This document shows positions 17,396 to 25,953 of a stretch of 32,480 nucleotides of DNA, piece by piece (within the stretch, counting starts at the first letter, position 1; each line of letters begins with the position of its first letter). Location of the stretch: assembly GCA_014381825.1 (NCBI GenBank), contig JACNKX010000110.1, forward strand, positions 1-32,480, in the 5' to 3' direction. The notes beneath the pieces were generated by a model. It worked only from the letters and a program-made list of their open reading frames with translations. It did not search any database and was not told where the DNA came from. This stretch comes from Planctomycetota bacterium. Lineage in GTDB: Bacteria > Planctomycetota > Planctomycetia > Pirellulales > Pirellulaceae. The translations under genes were made by a program, and so were the position numbers.

Positions 17396-19882
17396 TCAGC
17401 TCTCAGGCGGATCCCACTGCAGTACTTCGTCGATGAACCGGTAGGCAGCCTGGCGCTGGTCCGGTGGGAAGCCGTGTTTGCCTTCCGGGTAAACGGCGAC
17501 GAGATTCGGTTCGGCGTCCAACAACCGGTACACCTGCTTCGCGGCATCGACGCAGCGGCGGGCGCTGTCCACCTTGAAGTTCGAATCACTCAGCGGGGCG
17601 TGCACATAAAGATGCCGTGGGGCGATGGCGGCCAGCACTTCGGGGAAATCGAAGGGCAGCTTTTGCGGGTCCTTGTCAAAGACCGTTTCGATCCGCGGCA
17701 TGTAGCGCGTCTGGCACCAGCCGGTTGGGTCGCCGTCCATGTAATCCAGAAACGAGTCGAAGCCGGAACTCGTCACCACGACCTTCAACCGCGCATCGAA
17801 CACGCCGACGAACAGCGAATTGTGCCCGCCCAACGAAACGCCGCAACAGCCGATGCGCTGGGCATCGACTTCCGGCAGCGACACCAGCAGATCGACGGCC
17901 CGCATGTGATTCCAAATGCCTTTCATCGTGCCGCTCACGTAGCCGACCGCAGCCGGATCGGTTTGATTCTCGCCCAACAGCGTGTAGTCCGGCGCGATCG
18001 TCACGTAACCGCGCTGAGCCAACTCGAGCGTGTAGCGAGGATATGGCTTGCCCAATCCCGCCGTGCGCCCTTTCGGTCCGCTGGTGCCGTGCAGGCACAA
18101 CATGGCCGGTCGCGGCCGCTGGATGTCATGCGGGATCAGCAGATAGGCCGGCACGCGATCGCCCTGCGACGACAGATACGTGACCTTCTTGCGAGTCAGT
18201 GTCTCCAGCCGCTCGGAGCTGACGACTTGAACATCCAGCGGCGTGCCGTCGCGCTCCGGCAGCGGCCCCATCACGTGAGACATGTTTTGCAAGACGTGAC
18301 CTCGCCGATGCCGCCATTCGGCCGGCTTGTTGATGGCGTGCGACTCGCCCGTGTCATCCAGCCAATGCAGAAGCCTCATCTTGTCCGAATAGAACGGCGG
18401 CTGCGGTGGCTCGTTGCCGGTGAACCAGTACGAGTAGAACTTTGCCCGCCGGCAGGTGAACTTCAAACGAACAGTTCTGGACTGCAGGTTGTCGAGCGCG
18501 CCGTCGGCCCATTCGATTCGCGCAGCATGTTGATCGCCAGCCACTGACTTCGAGCGGGCGAGCAGCTGGCCGTCGTCTGCGCCGCCGACAGCGATTAGCT
18601 CGGCACTCAGCGACCCCCCACCTGCATCGACGTTGACATACAGGGCGCCGCCGGGGAACGTGAACGGCTGCGTCAACACGTTGCCCGGTTGGTCTCCGGC
18701 ATCCAGTGACATGAACCCGTCGCGGCGCAACACCGCCAAACAGATCGCGCCGCCTTTCGGATCCGCGTCTTCGGGAACGTGCCGGTACTTCAGGCCCGTG
18801 TAATAGAACCGCAGTTCATCGCCATGCACGACCGGTGAACTGGGCGGCAACAGTTGCGTCGTATCGTACGCTCCGGAATCGACCGCCGATGGTCCAATGA
18901 ACGGCTGCCGATCACCGAGCCGCCGCCAGTGCCTCAAGTCGCGGCTCATTGCCAATTGGATCAAATGAAAGCCGTCCGTGTTTCCTTGCGGGCGGCGGCC
19001 GACGGCGTGGTAGATGGCGGGAAGACCGATGTAAACGCCTTCGTAGGCAAACACGCCCATGTTATAGACGTCGGCGTTGTAATCGGCCGGATCGTTGAAC
19101 AGCGGGTTGCGGAGTTTCGGATCGGCCAACCGGGCTTGGATGTTCTCTTTCGCGCGGCGCTGATCTTCGTCGTCGGTGTGGAACACCAACTCGGGCTTGG
19201 TCCACGTTTCAAAATCGTTGCTCGTCGTCAGTGTGACCGACCGGCCGTTGGGTCCACTTTGTTTCAGGGTGGCGATGAACTGCCGCCGGTGCCGGTCGTA
19301 GCTCATGTTCGATTCGTCCTGCGACGGCAGCAGCGCCACGGGCAGCTTCTTCCAAGTGATTCCGTCGCCGCTGGCGAGCGGTTGGCGGCCGTTGGTGCCG
19401 AGCAACCCTTTGAAGCGCCGCGTCGGATCGGGTTCGTGAGGGTCGTAGACGACGTTTTCCAACAGGCTTTCCATCGCGAGCAGATTGTTCTTGTTGGACC
19501 CCCCTCGGTCGACTTGATTCAGAATTGGTTTGGTCCATTTCAAACCGTCACGGCTCTCGGCGTATCCCACGCCGGTCATCGAGAAACCGGGCGCGGCGCT
19601 GATCAACCAGATCTTGTACCGCTGCCGCAATTCGTCCCACACGGGGGCGCAACGAACCTGCAGTAAGCTCTCCCAAGGCTGGTCGGGTTCGATCACCGCT
19701 CCCTTTTTCACCGGTGAGTGCATGGTCCGTGTGAGGTTCATCGTTTTGTCGATGCCGTGGTCATCCACAAACAACTGCCGTTGGCCGATCCGCACCCTAA
19801 ACACGGCCTCTTGGTCAGCAAACGCGACCGTGGACAGGGTACCGAGAACGACCAGTAGTAGTAGTAGCGTTGATCGATTCAT
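17396..19882 (-). CDS. Exported fusion: GH32/GH43-like propeller plus alpha/beta-hydrolase (esterase)
   Basis: 828 aa. A signal peptide (MNRSTLLLLLVVLGTLSTVAFA) leads into the same propeller family as genes A and B at 6.8-8.9 kb: RQLFVDDHGIDKTMNLTR, ESRDGLKWTKP, NKNNLLAME, then a beta-sandwich ending TVRLKFTCRRAKFYSYWF at about 480. Residues from about 510 form an alpha/beta-hydrolase: LCLHGTSGPKG (oxyanion region), the nucleophile elbow GVSLGGH with S683, a probable acid D766 in LSDSNF, and H803 in GKHGF. This resembles acetyl-xylan-esterase/dienelactone-hydrolase-like enzymes. A plausible role is removing ester groups from a polysaccharide held by the propeller; that is inference. No break is visible. 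Confidence 0.88.
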   Translation of the reverse strand: MNRSTLLLLLVVLGTLSTVAFADQEAVFRVRIGQRQLFVDDHGIDKTMNLTRTMHSPVKKGAVIEPDQPWESLLQVRCAPVWDELRQRYKIWLISAAPGFSMTGVGYAESRDGLKWTKPILNQVDRGGSNKNNLLAMESLLENVVYDPHEPDPTRRFKGLLGTNGRQPLASGDGITWKKLPVALLPSQDESNMSYDRHRRQFIATLKQSGPNGRSVTLTTSNDFETWTKPELVFHTDDEDQRRAKENIQARLADPKLRNPLFNDPADYNADVYNMGVFAYEGVYIGLPAIYHAVGRRPQGNTDGFHLIQLAMSRDLRHWRRLGDRQPFIGPSAVDSGAYDTTQLLPPSSPVVHGDELRFYYTGLKYRHVPEDADPKGGAICLAVLRRDGFMSLDAGDQPGNVLTQPFTFPGGALYVNVDAGGGSLSAELIAVGGADDGQLLARSKSVAGDQHAARIEWADGALDNLQSRTVRLKFTCRRAKFYSYWFTGNEPPQPPFYSDKMRLLHWLDDTGESHAINKPAEWRHRRGHVLQNMSHVMGPLPERDGTPLDVQVVSSERLETLTRKKVTYLSSQGDRVPAYLLIPHDIQRPRPAMLCLHGTSGPKGRTAGLGKPYPRYTLELAQRGYVTIAPDYTLLGENQTDPAAVGYVSGTMKGIWNHMRAVDLLVSLPEVDAQRIGCCGVSLGGHNSLFVGVFDARLKVVVTSSGFDSFLDYMDGDPTGWCQTRYMPRIETVFDKDPQKLPFDFPEVLAAIAPRHLYVHAPLSDSNFKVDSARRCVDAAKQVYRLLDAEPNLVAVYPEGKHGFPPDQRQAAYRFIDEVLQWDPPES

Positions 19883-19934
19883 GATTCAGTCACCCTTCAC
19901 TCAACAGCCGGTTTCAAGTTTAAAGAGAGCAGTC

Positions 19935-20280
19935 ATTGTTAACTTCGCAACCAGTGAGCCGCGCTTGGAACGAGTATATTGGATGGAGGAGCAGTTGAAA
20001 CGCCTTGAGAAAAGAAGTCGACCGCGCCACACCAGTGCATCTCAATGGCCGGCACCGCGTCGTTTGGACCGACCCCATGGGCAGAGAGCTGGCCTACTTC
20101 AAGGCCCGAGAGAGTTTCCACGAACACGTCAAGAGGCATGGGTTGGACAAGATCCATCCGAATTACCCACCCTACTTCGGCGCGATGCTTTCCGCAGCCT
20201 TCGGCGACCTGGACGGCGACGGACGCGACGAACTGCTGATCACGGATCGACAACAGGTCTGGGTCTTTCCGGTGGAATGA
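19935..20280 (+). pseudogene. Frameshifted C-terminal remnant ending in an FG-GAP/VCBS-like repeat
   Basis: Two overlapping frames join into one sensible protein end. The first reads NFATSEPRLERVYWMEEQL up to LEK at 20012; the second reads EVDRATPVHLNGRHRVVW from 20014 to a stop at 20280. Removing one A from the AAAA run at 20010-20013 fuses them in frame. The last 30 residues contain FGDLDGDGRDELLITDRQQV, a calcium-binding FG-GAP/VCBS repeat found in exported propellers. No start or leader is visible upstream, where the divergent propeller-esterase gene begins at 19882. I take it as a truncated, frameshifted relic; a short product starting at TTG 20005 cannot be excluded. Confidence 0.55.
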
Positions 20281-20342
20281 AACGCTCGTTATGCAACGCT
20301 CACCAATCGCATTTCCTTCTGGTCTTCCGGTAACCGCTCAGC

Positions 20343-21071
20343 TCACATATTGCTCCAGGTCGCAAAGTACTCTGGGGCCCACTTGCGCGCAAGGTGGATC
20401 GTGCGTTGGGCGTGCATGCCGTGGGGGAGCGCTTCCTCGCCTTCCATCCAGGCTTCCGCCGCTTCCAATGTCGGCAACTCGATCACCCACACCCGATGCC
20501 AGTCCGCCTGCGGAGACAGAAGCTGGAACCCTTCGAGCCGCATCAAGCCGTGCTCCCTGGCGATGCCTTTCATCAAGTCAACGTGCCGCTGATCGCCGCG
20601 TTCTTCGGGAGTCAATGCTTCGGCACCGGGCCGATGCCGAGCGAACATCAAAACGACGATGCTCCTTGGATCGATTCGCAACTCCCCAATGGTGTGAGGA
20701 TCTGCGGCGAGGGGGATGATCGGCGGAGCGGGCTGCGTCACCCACGCCGAATAGCGTTCGGGCTCGATTTGTCGGGAGAGATGATACTCGTAATGGCCGT
20801 AGAGTCCGTAGGGAGGAGCCATCTCGGCTCGAATCCACGCCTCGGCGCCTTCCATCGTCGGAAACTCGATCAGCCAGAATCGCTGCCAATCGTCCTGCGG
20901 TCCGATCAAACGAAAGCCTTCCAGCCGCGACATCTTGTGCTGCTGGGCAACTGACAGCATCAGATCCACATGAGTTTGCTCAAACTCACGTCGCTGTTCG
21001 TCACTCAACTGATGCCACGCAGGCAGCCGCCCGCCCTTGAAAAGAACGACAACAGGGTCGAGATCAGTCAC
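20343..21071 (-). CDS. Tandem-duplicated YCII/EthD-like dimeric alpha-beta barrel protein
   Basis: 242 aa made of two copies of one domain of about 100 residues. Copy 1 has HVDLMLSVAQQHKMSRLEGF, GPQDDWQRFWLIEFPTMEGA and EAWIRAE; copy 2 has HVDLMKGIAREHGLMRLEGF, SPQADWHRVWVIELPTLEAA and EAWMEGE. The pattern, a strand, a helix, a strand with W-x-x-[VF]-W-[VL]-IE-x-PT and a helix starting AEAW, fits ferredoxin-like dimeric barrels (YCII, EthD, Dabb). Two fused copies would mimic the dimer. The function is unknown. The start is GTG at 21071: it overlaps the TGA of the propeller fragment upstream (GTGA) and GAGGAG lies 8 nt before it. No signal peptide, so cytoplasmic. Confidence 0.8.
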   Translation of the reverse strand: MTDLDPVVVLFKGGRLPAWHQLSDEQRREFEQTHVDLMLSVAQQHKMSRLEGFRLIGPQDDWQRFWLIEFPTMEGAEAWIRAEMAPPYGLYGHYEYHLSRQIEPERYSAWVTQPAPPIIPLAADPHTIGELRIDPRSIVVLMFARHRPGAEALTPEERGDQRHVDLMKGIAREHGLMRLEGFQLLSPQADWHRVWVIELPTLEAAEAWMEGEEALPHGMHAQRTIHLARKWAPEYFATWSNM

Positions 21072-21190
21072 TCCTCATGCTCCTCGGTTTTGCGGCTTGG
21101 ACGTGGCTGGAACTGAAACGAGTACAAGTCCGCGTCCTTGATCACGAATCGCTTTCCCGCAATATACAGCGCGTCACCGGAAACATTACC
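21069..21190 (-). pseudogene. C-terminal end of another GH32/GH43-like propeller protein
   Basis: About 40 codons on the minus strand read SGDALYIAGKRFVIKDADLYSFQF followed by QPRPSRKTEEHEE and TGA. The DADLYSFQF end is identical to the end of propeller gene B (6776-7803) and matches AKFYSYWF in the propeller-esterase protein, so this is the last beta-strand of the same family. Everything upstream is gone by about 21190, where a fragment on the plus strand begins. Its stop overlaps the GTG start of the duplicated barrel gene, so the original operon probably paired a propeller enzyme with that gene. Too short for automatic gene calling. Confidence 0.65.
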
Positions 21191-21239
21191 ATCGGGGAGT
21201 CTGGTTCATCGTTGTGGACAAGTGGATATGATGACGCGG

Positions 21240-21359
21240 ATGAGTGATCGCATCTATCACGAGCAGTTCGACAACGGGCGGGGTGGTTGGTACGGTTGGA
21301 TCAGCAACGCGGGCGGTCCCAAGCCGCTTGAGTGGCTGCCAGGCCGAAAGGGTGGTTAG
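21240..21359 (+). pseudogene. N-terminal fragment of an unidentified protein
   Basis: From ATG 21240 (or ATG 21228 in the same frame) the translation is MSDRIYHEQFDNGRGGWYGW, then ISNAGGPKPLEWLPG and a TAG at 21357. The FDNG-xGGW-x-GW pattern and the clean start look like the beginning of a longer protein; I recall similar openings in planctomycete hypothetical proteins but cannot name the family. The sequence turns abruptly to a stop after about 40 residues, and the PQQ-protein leader starts 194 bp further on. Probably a truncated gene, and only a moderate case because it is so short. Confidence 0.4.
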
Positions 21360-21552
21360 ATGACATGTCTAACTCGCGACGAGTTGGTGAAACAGGCGCA
21401 TTGGTCGCGATCACCCGATGTACGATGCAAAATCACGCCGATGCGAGCTTGATTCCAGTATGTGGACCATGCAGAGTTGGTTGCTATGTGCTGATCGATT
21501 TCCGAAGTTGCGCGAACAATCCACCTTACCCTGCCACAGAAGAAAAACAGGC

Positions 21553-22878
21553 ATGACAGACATCCGTCTTCTGACACTGCTGTTGTTGTTCAACTCTTCC
21601 GCCGCTCTCGCTGTCGCGGATGATGGCTGGCCGCAGTTTCGTGGGCCCGGCGGTCAGGGTAACGCTGAGCAATGCCGGCCTCCGCTGACCTGGGATCTGG
21701 AGCACGAGGCTTCGTGGTCCGTCGACGTCCCGGGGAAGGGATATTCGTCACCGATCGTTCAGGGCCATCGTGTGTGGGTCACGACCGCGGTGGAATTCAA
21801 ACCGACACCCGAGCAGACGAAGCGAACGCTGCAGGCATCCCGGCTGGAGCCGAAGGATTTTTCCAGGAGACAAGTCGCCGGGCGCGTCTCGTTGAGAGTC
21901 TGCTGTTATGACTTCTCAAGCGGCGAGCGTATCTACGAGTCGGTCGTGGCGGACGTCGACTCACCCGAGGCGGTTCATGTTGGGAATTCCTACGCTTCTC
22001 CGACTCCGGTTGTTGAAGGCAATCGCCTCTACGTTCACTTCGGAGTCAACGGAATTGCGTGCCTCGATGCTGAGACGGGGGACGTCATCTGGAATCGATC
22101 ACTTCCGGTGTTCTACAGCGTTGGGGCCGGCAGTTCTCCAATTGTTTATCAGGATCTGCTCATTCTCGTCTGCGACGGGATCGACCAGCAGTATGTGGTC
22201 GCGCTCAACAGGAACACGGGTAAGACGGTCTGGAAAACGGACCGGCCTCCCAAGCGGTCGGAAGATGGGCAGCTACAGAAGGCGTATTCGACCCCTCTCG
22301 TCGTTCGTCATGAGGGGCAGGACCAGCTCATTGTGCCGAGTGCACAATGGGTCGTGTCGTATTCTCCATTGACGGGAGAGGAGATCTGGCGGGTCGATCA
22401 TGGAGATGGATTCTCGACGATCCCCCGCCCGGTTTATGGAAACGGTCTGGTTTACATCTGCACGGGATACAGCCCGTCACAACTTCTGGCGATCCGCATC
22501 GACGGGAAGGGCGACGTCACCAACTCGCATGTTGCCTGGCGTGCGGGACGGCAGATTCCCAGAAACCCGTCCCCACTCCTCGCAGGCGAGCTTCTGTTTG
22601 TCATCAGCGATAACGGAATCTGCACCTGCTTTGACGCGATCACCGGGAAAACCCACTGGCAGCAGCGGATCGGTGGCAACTATTCGGCCTCTCCTGTCCT
22701 GGCGAATGGACACGTCTTTGTCCTCAGCCATGAAGGAACGATCACGGCGATCCCGGCCTCTCGTGAACGGAAGGAGTTGAAGACGTCTCAGGCAACCGAT
22801 GAACTGAAGGCGTCACCAGCGATCGTAAAGTCGTCTGTGATCCTGCGAAGTGGGTCAAAACTCTATCGAGTCAACTAG
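21553..22878 (+). CDS. Exported PQQ-repeat beta-propeller protein
   Basis: 441 aa. ATG 21553 starts a normal signal peptide (TDIRLLTLLLLFNSSAALAVA); the frame is open upstream to 21418, but those 45 codons are not leader-like. After DDGWPQFRGPGGQGNAE, the usual opening of planctomycete PQQ-like proteins, come repeated blade motifs: GKGYSSPIVQGHRVWVTTA, IACLDAETGDVIWNRSLP, VVALNRNTGKTVWKTDRP, VSYSPLTGEEIWRVDHG and CTCFDAITGKTHWQQRIGG. These A-x-[DN]-x-x-TG-x-x-x-W repeats build a seven- or eight-bladed propeller. The family rarely binds PQQ; most members are scaffolds or binding proteins of unknown ligand. No neighbour in the same direction follows, and about 285 bp without a convincing gene separate it from the ASCH gene. 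Confidence 0.9.
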   Translation: MTDIRLLTLLLLFNSSAALAVADDGWPQFRGPGGQGNAEQCRPPLTWDLEHEASWSVDVPGKGYSSPIVQGHRVWVTTAVEFKPTPEQTKRTLQASRLEPKDFSRRQVAGRVSLRVCCYDFSSGERIYESVVADVDSPEAVHVGNSYASPTPVVEGNRLYVHFGVNGIACLDAETGDVIWNRSLPVFYSVGAGSSPIVYQDLLILVCDGIDQQYVVALNRNTGKTVWKTDRPPKRSEDGQLQKAYSTPLVVRHEGQDQLIVPSAQWVVSYSPLTGEEIWRVDHGDGFSTIPRPVYGNGLVYICTGYSPSQLLAIRIDGKGDVTNSHVAWRAGRQIPRNPSPLLAGELLFVISDNGICTCFDAITGKTHWQQRIGGNYSASPVLANGHVFVLSHEGTITAIPASRERKELKTSQATDELKASPAIVKSSVILRSGSKLYRVN

Positions 22879-23162
22879 ACCGGCCATTCGTCGCCGGCTA
22901 TGGCGCGCCGGGCAGCAACTTCTGCCCGTTCATCTGCGAAATCGTGCTGTCGTTACTACGAATGTCGTTCTCTCCGTAGCGCGGGAGGCTCACACTACTT
23001 CCGCAACGGACACGCCCACCGCAGTCATTTGAGCGATTCGCATTCTTCGCACATGACGTTTAGTCTTGCGTCAGTTAGCACAACGCTATACTGCAACGGT
23101 TTCACCGTCTTAAGAAAGCAATTCAGCCGCTACTTGTAAAGCCGGAGCCACATCTCAACACG

Positions 23163-23618
23163 CTAGGCCGCATCTTTCTGTTGCGAGTTGAAGCTCCCGG
23201 CTCGATCAAGAACGAACTGCCGATGACTATCTGACAAGTAGATGAATCCTTGCGGCGGATGGAATCGAGGCCAGGCACTACGTAGGTCTGCTAAAGGAAT
23301 CGGCGTGGCAAGCTCCCGCGTTGATTTAATCGCAATGCCAACTGCCCGATCAGTCCCGGCGAAATACTCGTCGAATTCGCCCTTCGTGATCCCAGATACT
23401 GGGCCGACGCTACGCCAAAGGCACTGAGGGCTGTTGACCCTCACCTCTGCGATTTGCGTTATGGCAACGAGCGCCATCGTGGGAGCGCTTTCGTAGATGG
23501 CAAGCCAGTCCCCTGGCAGCGACCGTGGTTTGCGCCGTCGAAGCTCGACACGCTTTTCGCCGCTCAGGATCTTCTCGACGTATTTCGGCTTGATTGAAAG
23601 CAGTAGCACTTCGCTCAC
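23163..23618 (-). CDS. ASCH (PUA-like) domain protein
   Basis: 151 aa. The start LLLSIKPKYVEKILSGEKRV with GEKRVELR matches the ASCH signature GxKxxExR, and LPGDWLAIYESAP followed by ALVAITQIAEV gives the expected beta-barrel strands. ASCH is a PUA-related fold predicted to bind RNA or modified nucleotides. The GTG start at 23618 lies 4 nt after the stop of the GNAT-PIN gene, so the two form a tight operon. The central region (TDRAVGIAIKSTRELATPIP, then FHPPQGFIYL) also follows the pattern of stand-alone bacterial ASCH proteins. It may act as an RNA-recognition partner, a regulator or an antitoxin of the larger protein; none of these is shown by sequence alone. Confidence 0.8.
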   Translation of the reverse strand: MSEVLLLSIKPKYVEKILSGEKRVELRRRKPRSLPGDWLAIYESAPTMALVAITQIAEVRVNSPQCLWRSVGPVSGITKGEFDEYFAGTDRAVGIAIKSTRELATPIPLADLRSAWPRFHPPQGFIYLSDSHRQFVLDRAGSFNSQQKDAA

Positions 23619-23622
23619 CAGG

Positions 23623-25710
23623 TCAGAAGTTCAACCCTTGACGATACAGTGCGAGGAATGCGTCCTCGGAGATTGCGGTTGGCGACTGGAAAGTAGAGCG
23701 AATATCGAAACTACGCAATATCGATTGAGCCGAGTCCCAAGAGATTGGACTGTGAAAAAGTTCTGTATCCGAGAATTCGAGAGCCATCAGCTGACCATCC
23801 AGACTGCCAGCGGTCTCAAGTACATTCTGCCATTGATAGACCCCGAAACGGCGGAAGCGACGAAAGAGTTCTTTCGGTCCACCGTTCACCACGCCACGCA
23901 GCTGCGAGCAGGCACGAATACGTTTCGAGCCAGCGATCTTCTTTGCCTCTTTCACGTACCAGAGGATTCTCCCTTCGCTAAATCGCATGGGTGGTCTGAT
24001 CGCTCGGTAGTAAACCGAGTCGGGGTTGAGTGCCAACTCGGTCTCCGCACCCCACAACGAACTGCGAGCCAAACCTGCGTCGAACAGATCCGTAGCCCAT
24101 CGAGGTTCGATTGCAACAACGTAGTTCGGGACGGCGCAGCCGGTGAATTTCCCTGGCCACAGCATGTGTTCGATGTCGAGCACGGCGTTTGCATCGCCAC
24201 GGAATGACGGATCGCCGATCACGTCTTGGATGTGCTGGATGTCGGTGTCGTCAATGCTTGCGGACTGAACAATTCGTGCCAGCTGCTCCGAAACATCTTC
24301 TACACTCTGCGCATCGACAAAGGACAGCTTGAGCCACCCATCGGATACTTGGAAGAACCCGCTTGACTGCAACGCAGATGAAACCACCGGACTCAAGCAT
24401 GGCTCGGTGATGCGAACAGCGTGGATGCCGGAACGTAAGGCGCTTTGCACGATGCCTGCCAAGAGTGTCCGAGCGAGCGTTGGCGCAAGACGTGTATTTA
24501 GAACGCTCTTGGCGATGCGAAATGTCGGAACGGTAATCATGTTCGTCTTGCTGCTGTCGGCAACATGAATCGCCAGTGGTCTGTTCTGACCAGAATCCAC
24601 AAGGTGGCATTCAAATCTGTCAGGGTTGGCGAATGTCCGATTCAGGTGCTCGACGAGATCACGTTTCCGTTCGCCAGTTGCCTGCGACTGAAACTGCTCG
24701 GCCAGCTTGGCGGAGTCGTCACTCACTCGGCGAAACTGCAACGATGTTCCGGCGAGTCGGGCTCGTTGGTAGTCTCGCTCGTTCCGAAGTTCTTCAAACC
24801 TCGCCACAAGTTGAGCTGGCCTGACGATGGACAGTCCGTGTTGGTCATAGATTTCATCGGCGACTTTGAGGACGGGTTCATCACGGGTGACGAACACCGT
24901 TGAATCAGATGCAATCGTGCGAGCCAAATGTCGCTGATCAGATTCATCTCGCTTGCCGGTGGACTGCCCCAATAGTGTTCGAACGCTGCTCTGGGCTGTG
25001 AGGAAATCGTCTGTATTGCATTCCAGACACTCAAAGGTGTGAGCCTTTGAAAGCCGATCTTTACGCTGGTCTGAATCGTCGTTCCGATAGATCTCTACGT
25101 ACAGTTCATCATTGATGCAGATCTGAATAAGCGGTTTAAGCCAATCGGCCATGATTCCGACTGTTTCGTCGGCTCCATTTCGACTGATGTCATCGAAGTC
25201 AAGGAAGATGTTGGCGTCGATGACGACTTTCAGCCGCTCATCATCGTCTTTCGATGAGAACAAAGTTGGATGAGGATGTTGTAGCCAAAAGTACGTCAAC
25301 TCATGGCCGTCCTTGCCTCGCCCAACTTTCTCAGAGATTGGAACGAATCCAAGCCGAGGCCATAGTTCCCACGCTTCGTAGTCTCGTCGGCAGTAGAGCC
25401 CGATCCCTTTGTGTGCCACTGTTTGGTTGCGAAGTGCCTCGATCAATTGGTGAGCAAGTCCCTGACGGCGATTTGTTGAATCAACGCAGAGATGTGTCAG
25501 TCGAACACGCCGATACTTCTGGCTGGAATAGAACAGGGCGTAGCCGACGACTTGACCGTTTTCGAGCGCCGCAAGGATCTCACCGCTCTGAGCGCGTTCA
25601 ACAAAAGCACCGTTCGGATACGGCCCGAGCGTTTTGCTGTTCTCCCGCCAGAGTCGCTTTACCTCGTCAAGATACGACGAGTCTTCTGAAACGACTTCAA
25701 TAACGGCCAT
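23623..25710 (-). CDS. GNAT acetyltransferase-PIN nuclease-GNAT-like-PUA-like multidomain protein
   Basis: 695 aa from ATG 25710 (GGAAG upstream; an earlier start at 25761 adds 17 poor residues). Residues 1-145 are a GNAT acetyltransferase: LTHLCVDSTNRRQGLAHQLI holds the acetyl-CoA loop RRQGLA at 81-86, and WPRLGFVPI follows. Residues 158-305 are a PIN nuclease with all four acidic residues: D165 (VIDANIFLD), E206 (LYVEIYR), D258 (SDQRHLA) and D277 (VTRDEPVL). Residues of about 380-480 resemble a second GNAT half (ARTLLAGIVQSALRSGIHAV, SSALQSSGFFQV). Residues of about 580-690 look PUA/ASCH-like (RILWYVK, PKELFRRFRRFGVYQW, MALEFSDTELF). PIN domains cut RNA; some GNAT toxins acetylate aminoacyl-tRNA. 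An RNA- or tRNA-directed enzyme is likely, its biological role unknown. Confidence 0.85.
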   Translation of the reverse strand: MAVIEVVSEDSSYLDEVKRLWRENSKTLGPYPNGAFVERAQSGEILAALENGQVVGYALFYSSQKYRRVRLTHLCVDSTNRRQGLAHQLIEALRNQTVAHKGIGLYCRRDYEAWELWPRLGFVPISEKVGRGKDGHELTYFWLQHPHPTLFSSKDDDERLKVVIDANIFLDFDDISRNGADETVGIMADWLKPLIQICINDELYVEIYRNDDSDQRKDRLSKAHTFECLECNTDDFLTAQSSVRTLLGQSTGKRDESDQRHLARTIASDSTVFVTRDEPVLKVADEIYDQHGLSIVRPAQLVARFEELRNERDYQRARLAGTSLQFRRVSDDSAKLAEQFQSQATGERKRDLVEHLNRTFANPDRFECHLVDSGQNRPLAIHVADSSKTNMITVPTFRIAKSVLNTRLAPTLARTLLAGIVQSALRSGIHAVRITEPCLSPVVSSALQSSGFFQVSDGWLKLSFVDAQSVEDVSEQLARIVQSASIDDTDIQHIQDVIGDPSFRGDANAVLDIEHMLWPGKFTGCAVPNYVVAIEPRWATDLFDAGLARSSLWGAETELALNPDSVYYRAIRPPMRFSEGRILWYVKEAKKIAGSKRIRACSQLRGVVNGGPKELFRRFRRFGVYQWQNVLETAGSLDGQLMALEFSDTELFHSPISWDSAQSILRSFDIRSTFQSPTAISEDAFLALYRQGLNF

Positions 25711-25953
25711 GCTGCCACTTCCTTCATGCTCGTACCCACGTAGTTCATGTAATCCTAACACAACGGCATGACTGGTAAATCACTGCTTGTCACCAGCCGT
25801 GACCTGTCTCAGGGATTCGTTGACACGGGCGAACCGGCTTGAATCGCCGCCTCGACACCCGTTACCTTTAACGTTATGTGCCAAACCGAACTTTCTCCGT
25901 TGTATTGTGTCATGGTTCCGTGAGGAAAACTCACGCGACGAACGGAGTACGCG

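Noticed and set aside
19530-19930. Long plus-strand frame leading into the FG-GAP remnant
   Set aside because: It is antisense to the first part of the propeller-esterase gene; only the part after about 19935 reads as protein.
22879-23162. Small frames between the PQQ gene and the ASCH gene
   Set aside because: Translations are arginine- and serine-rich shadows with no start signal; a 5-bp CCGGC/GCCGG stem just after the PQQ stop is too weak to call a terminator.
23497-24207. Plus-strand frame of 236 codons across the GNAT-PIN gene
   Set aside because: Antisense shadow of a gene with strong domain evidence.
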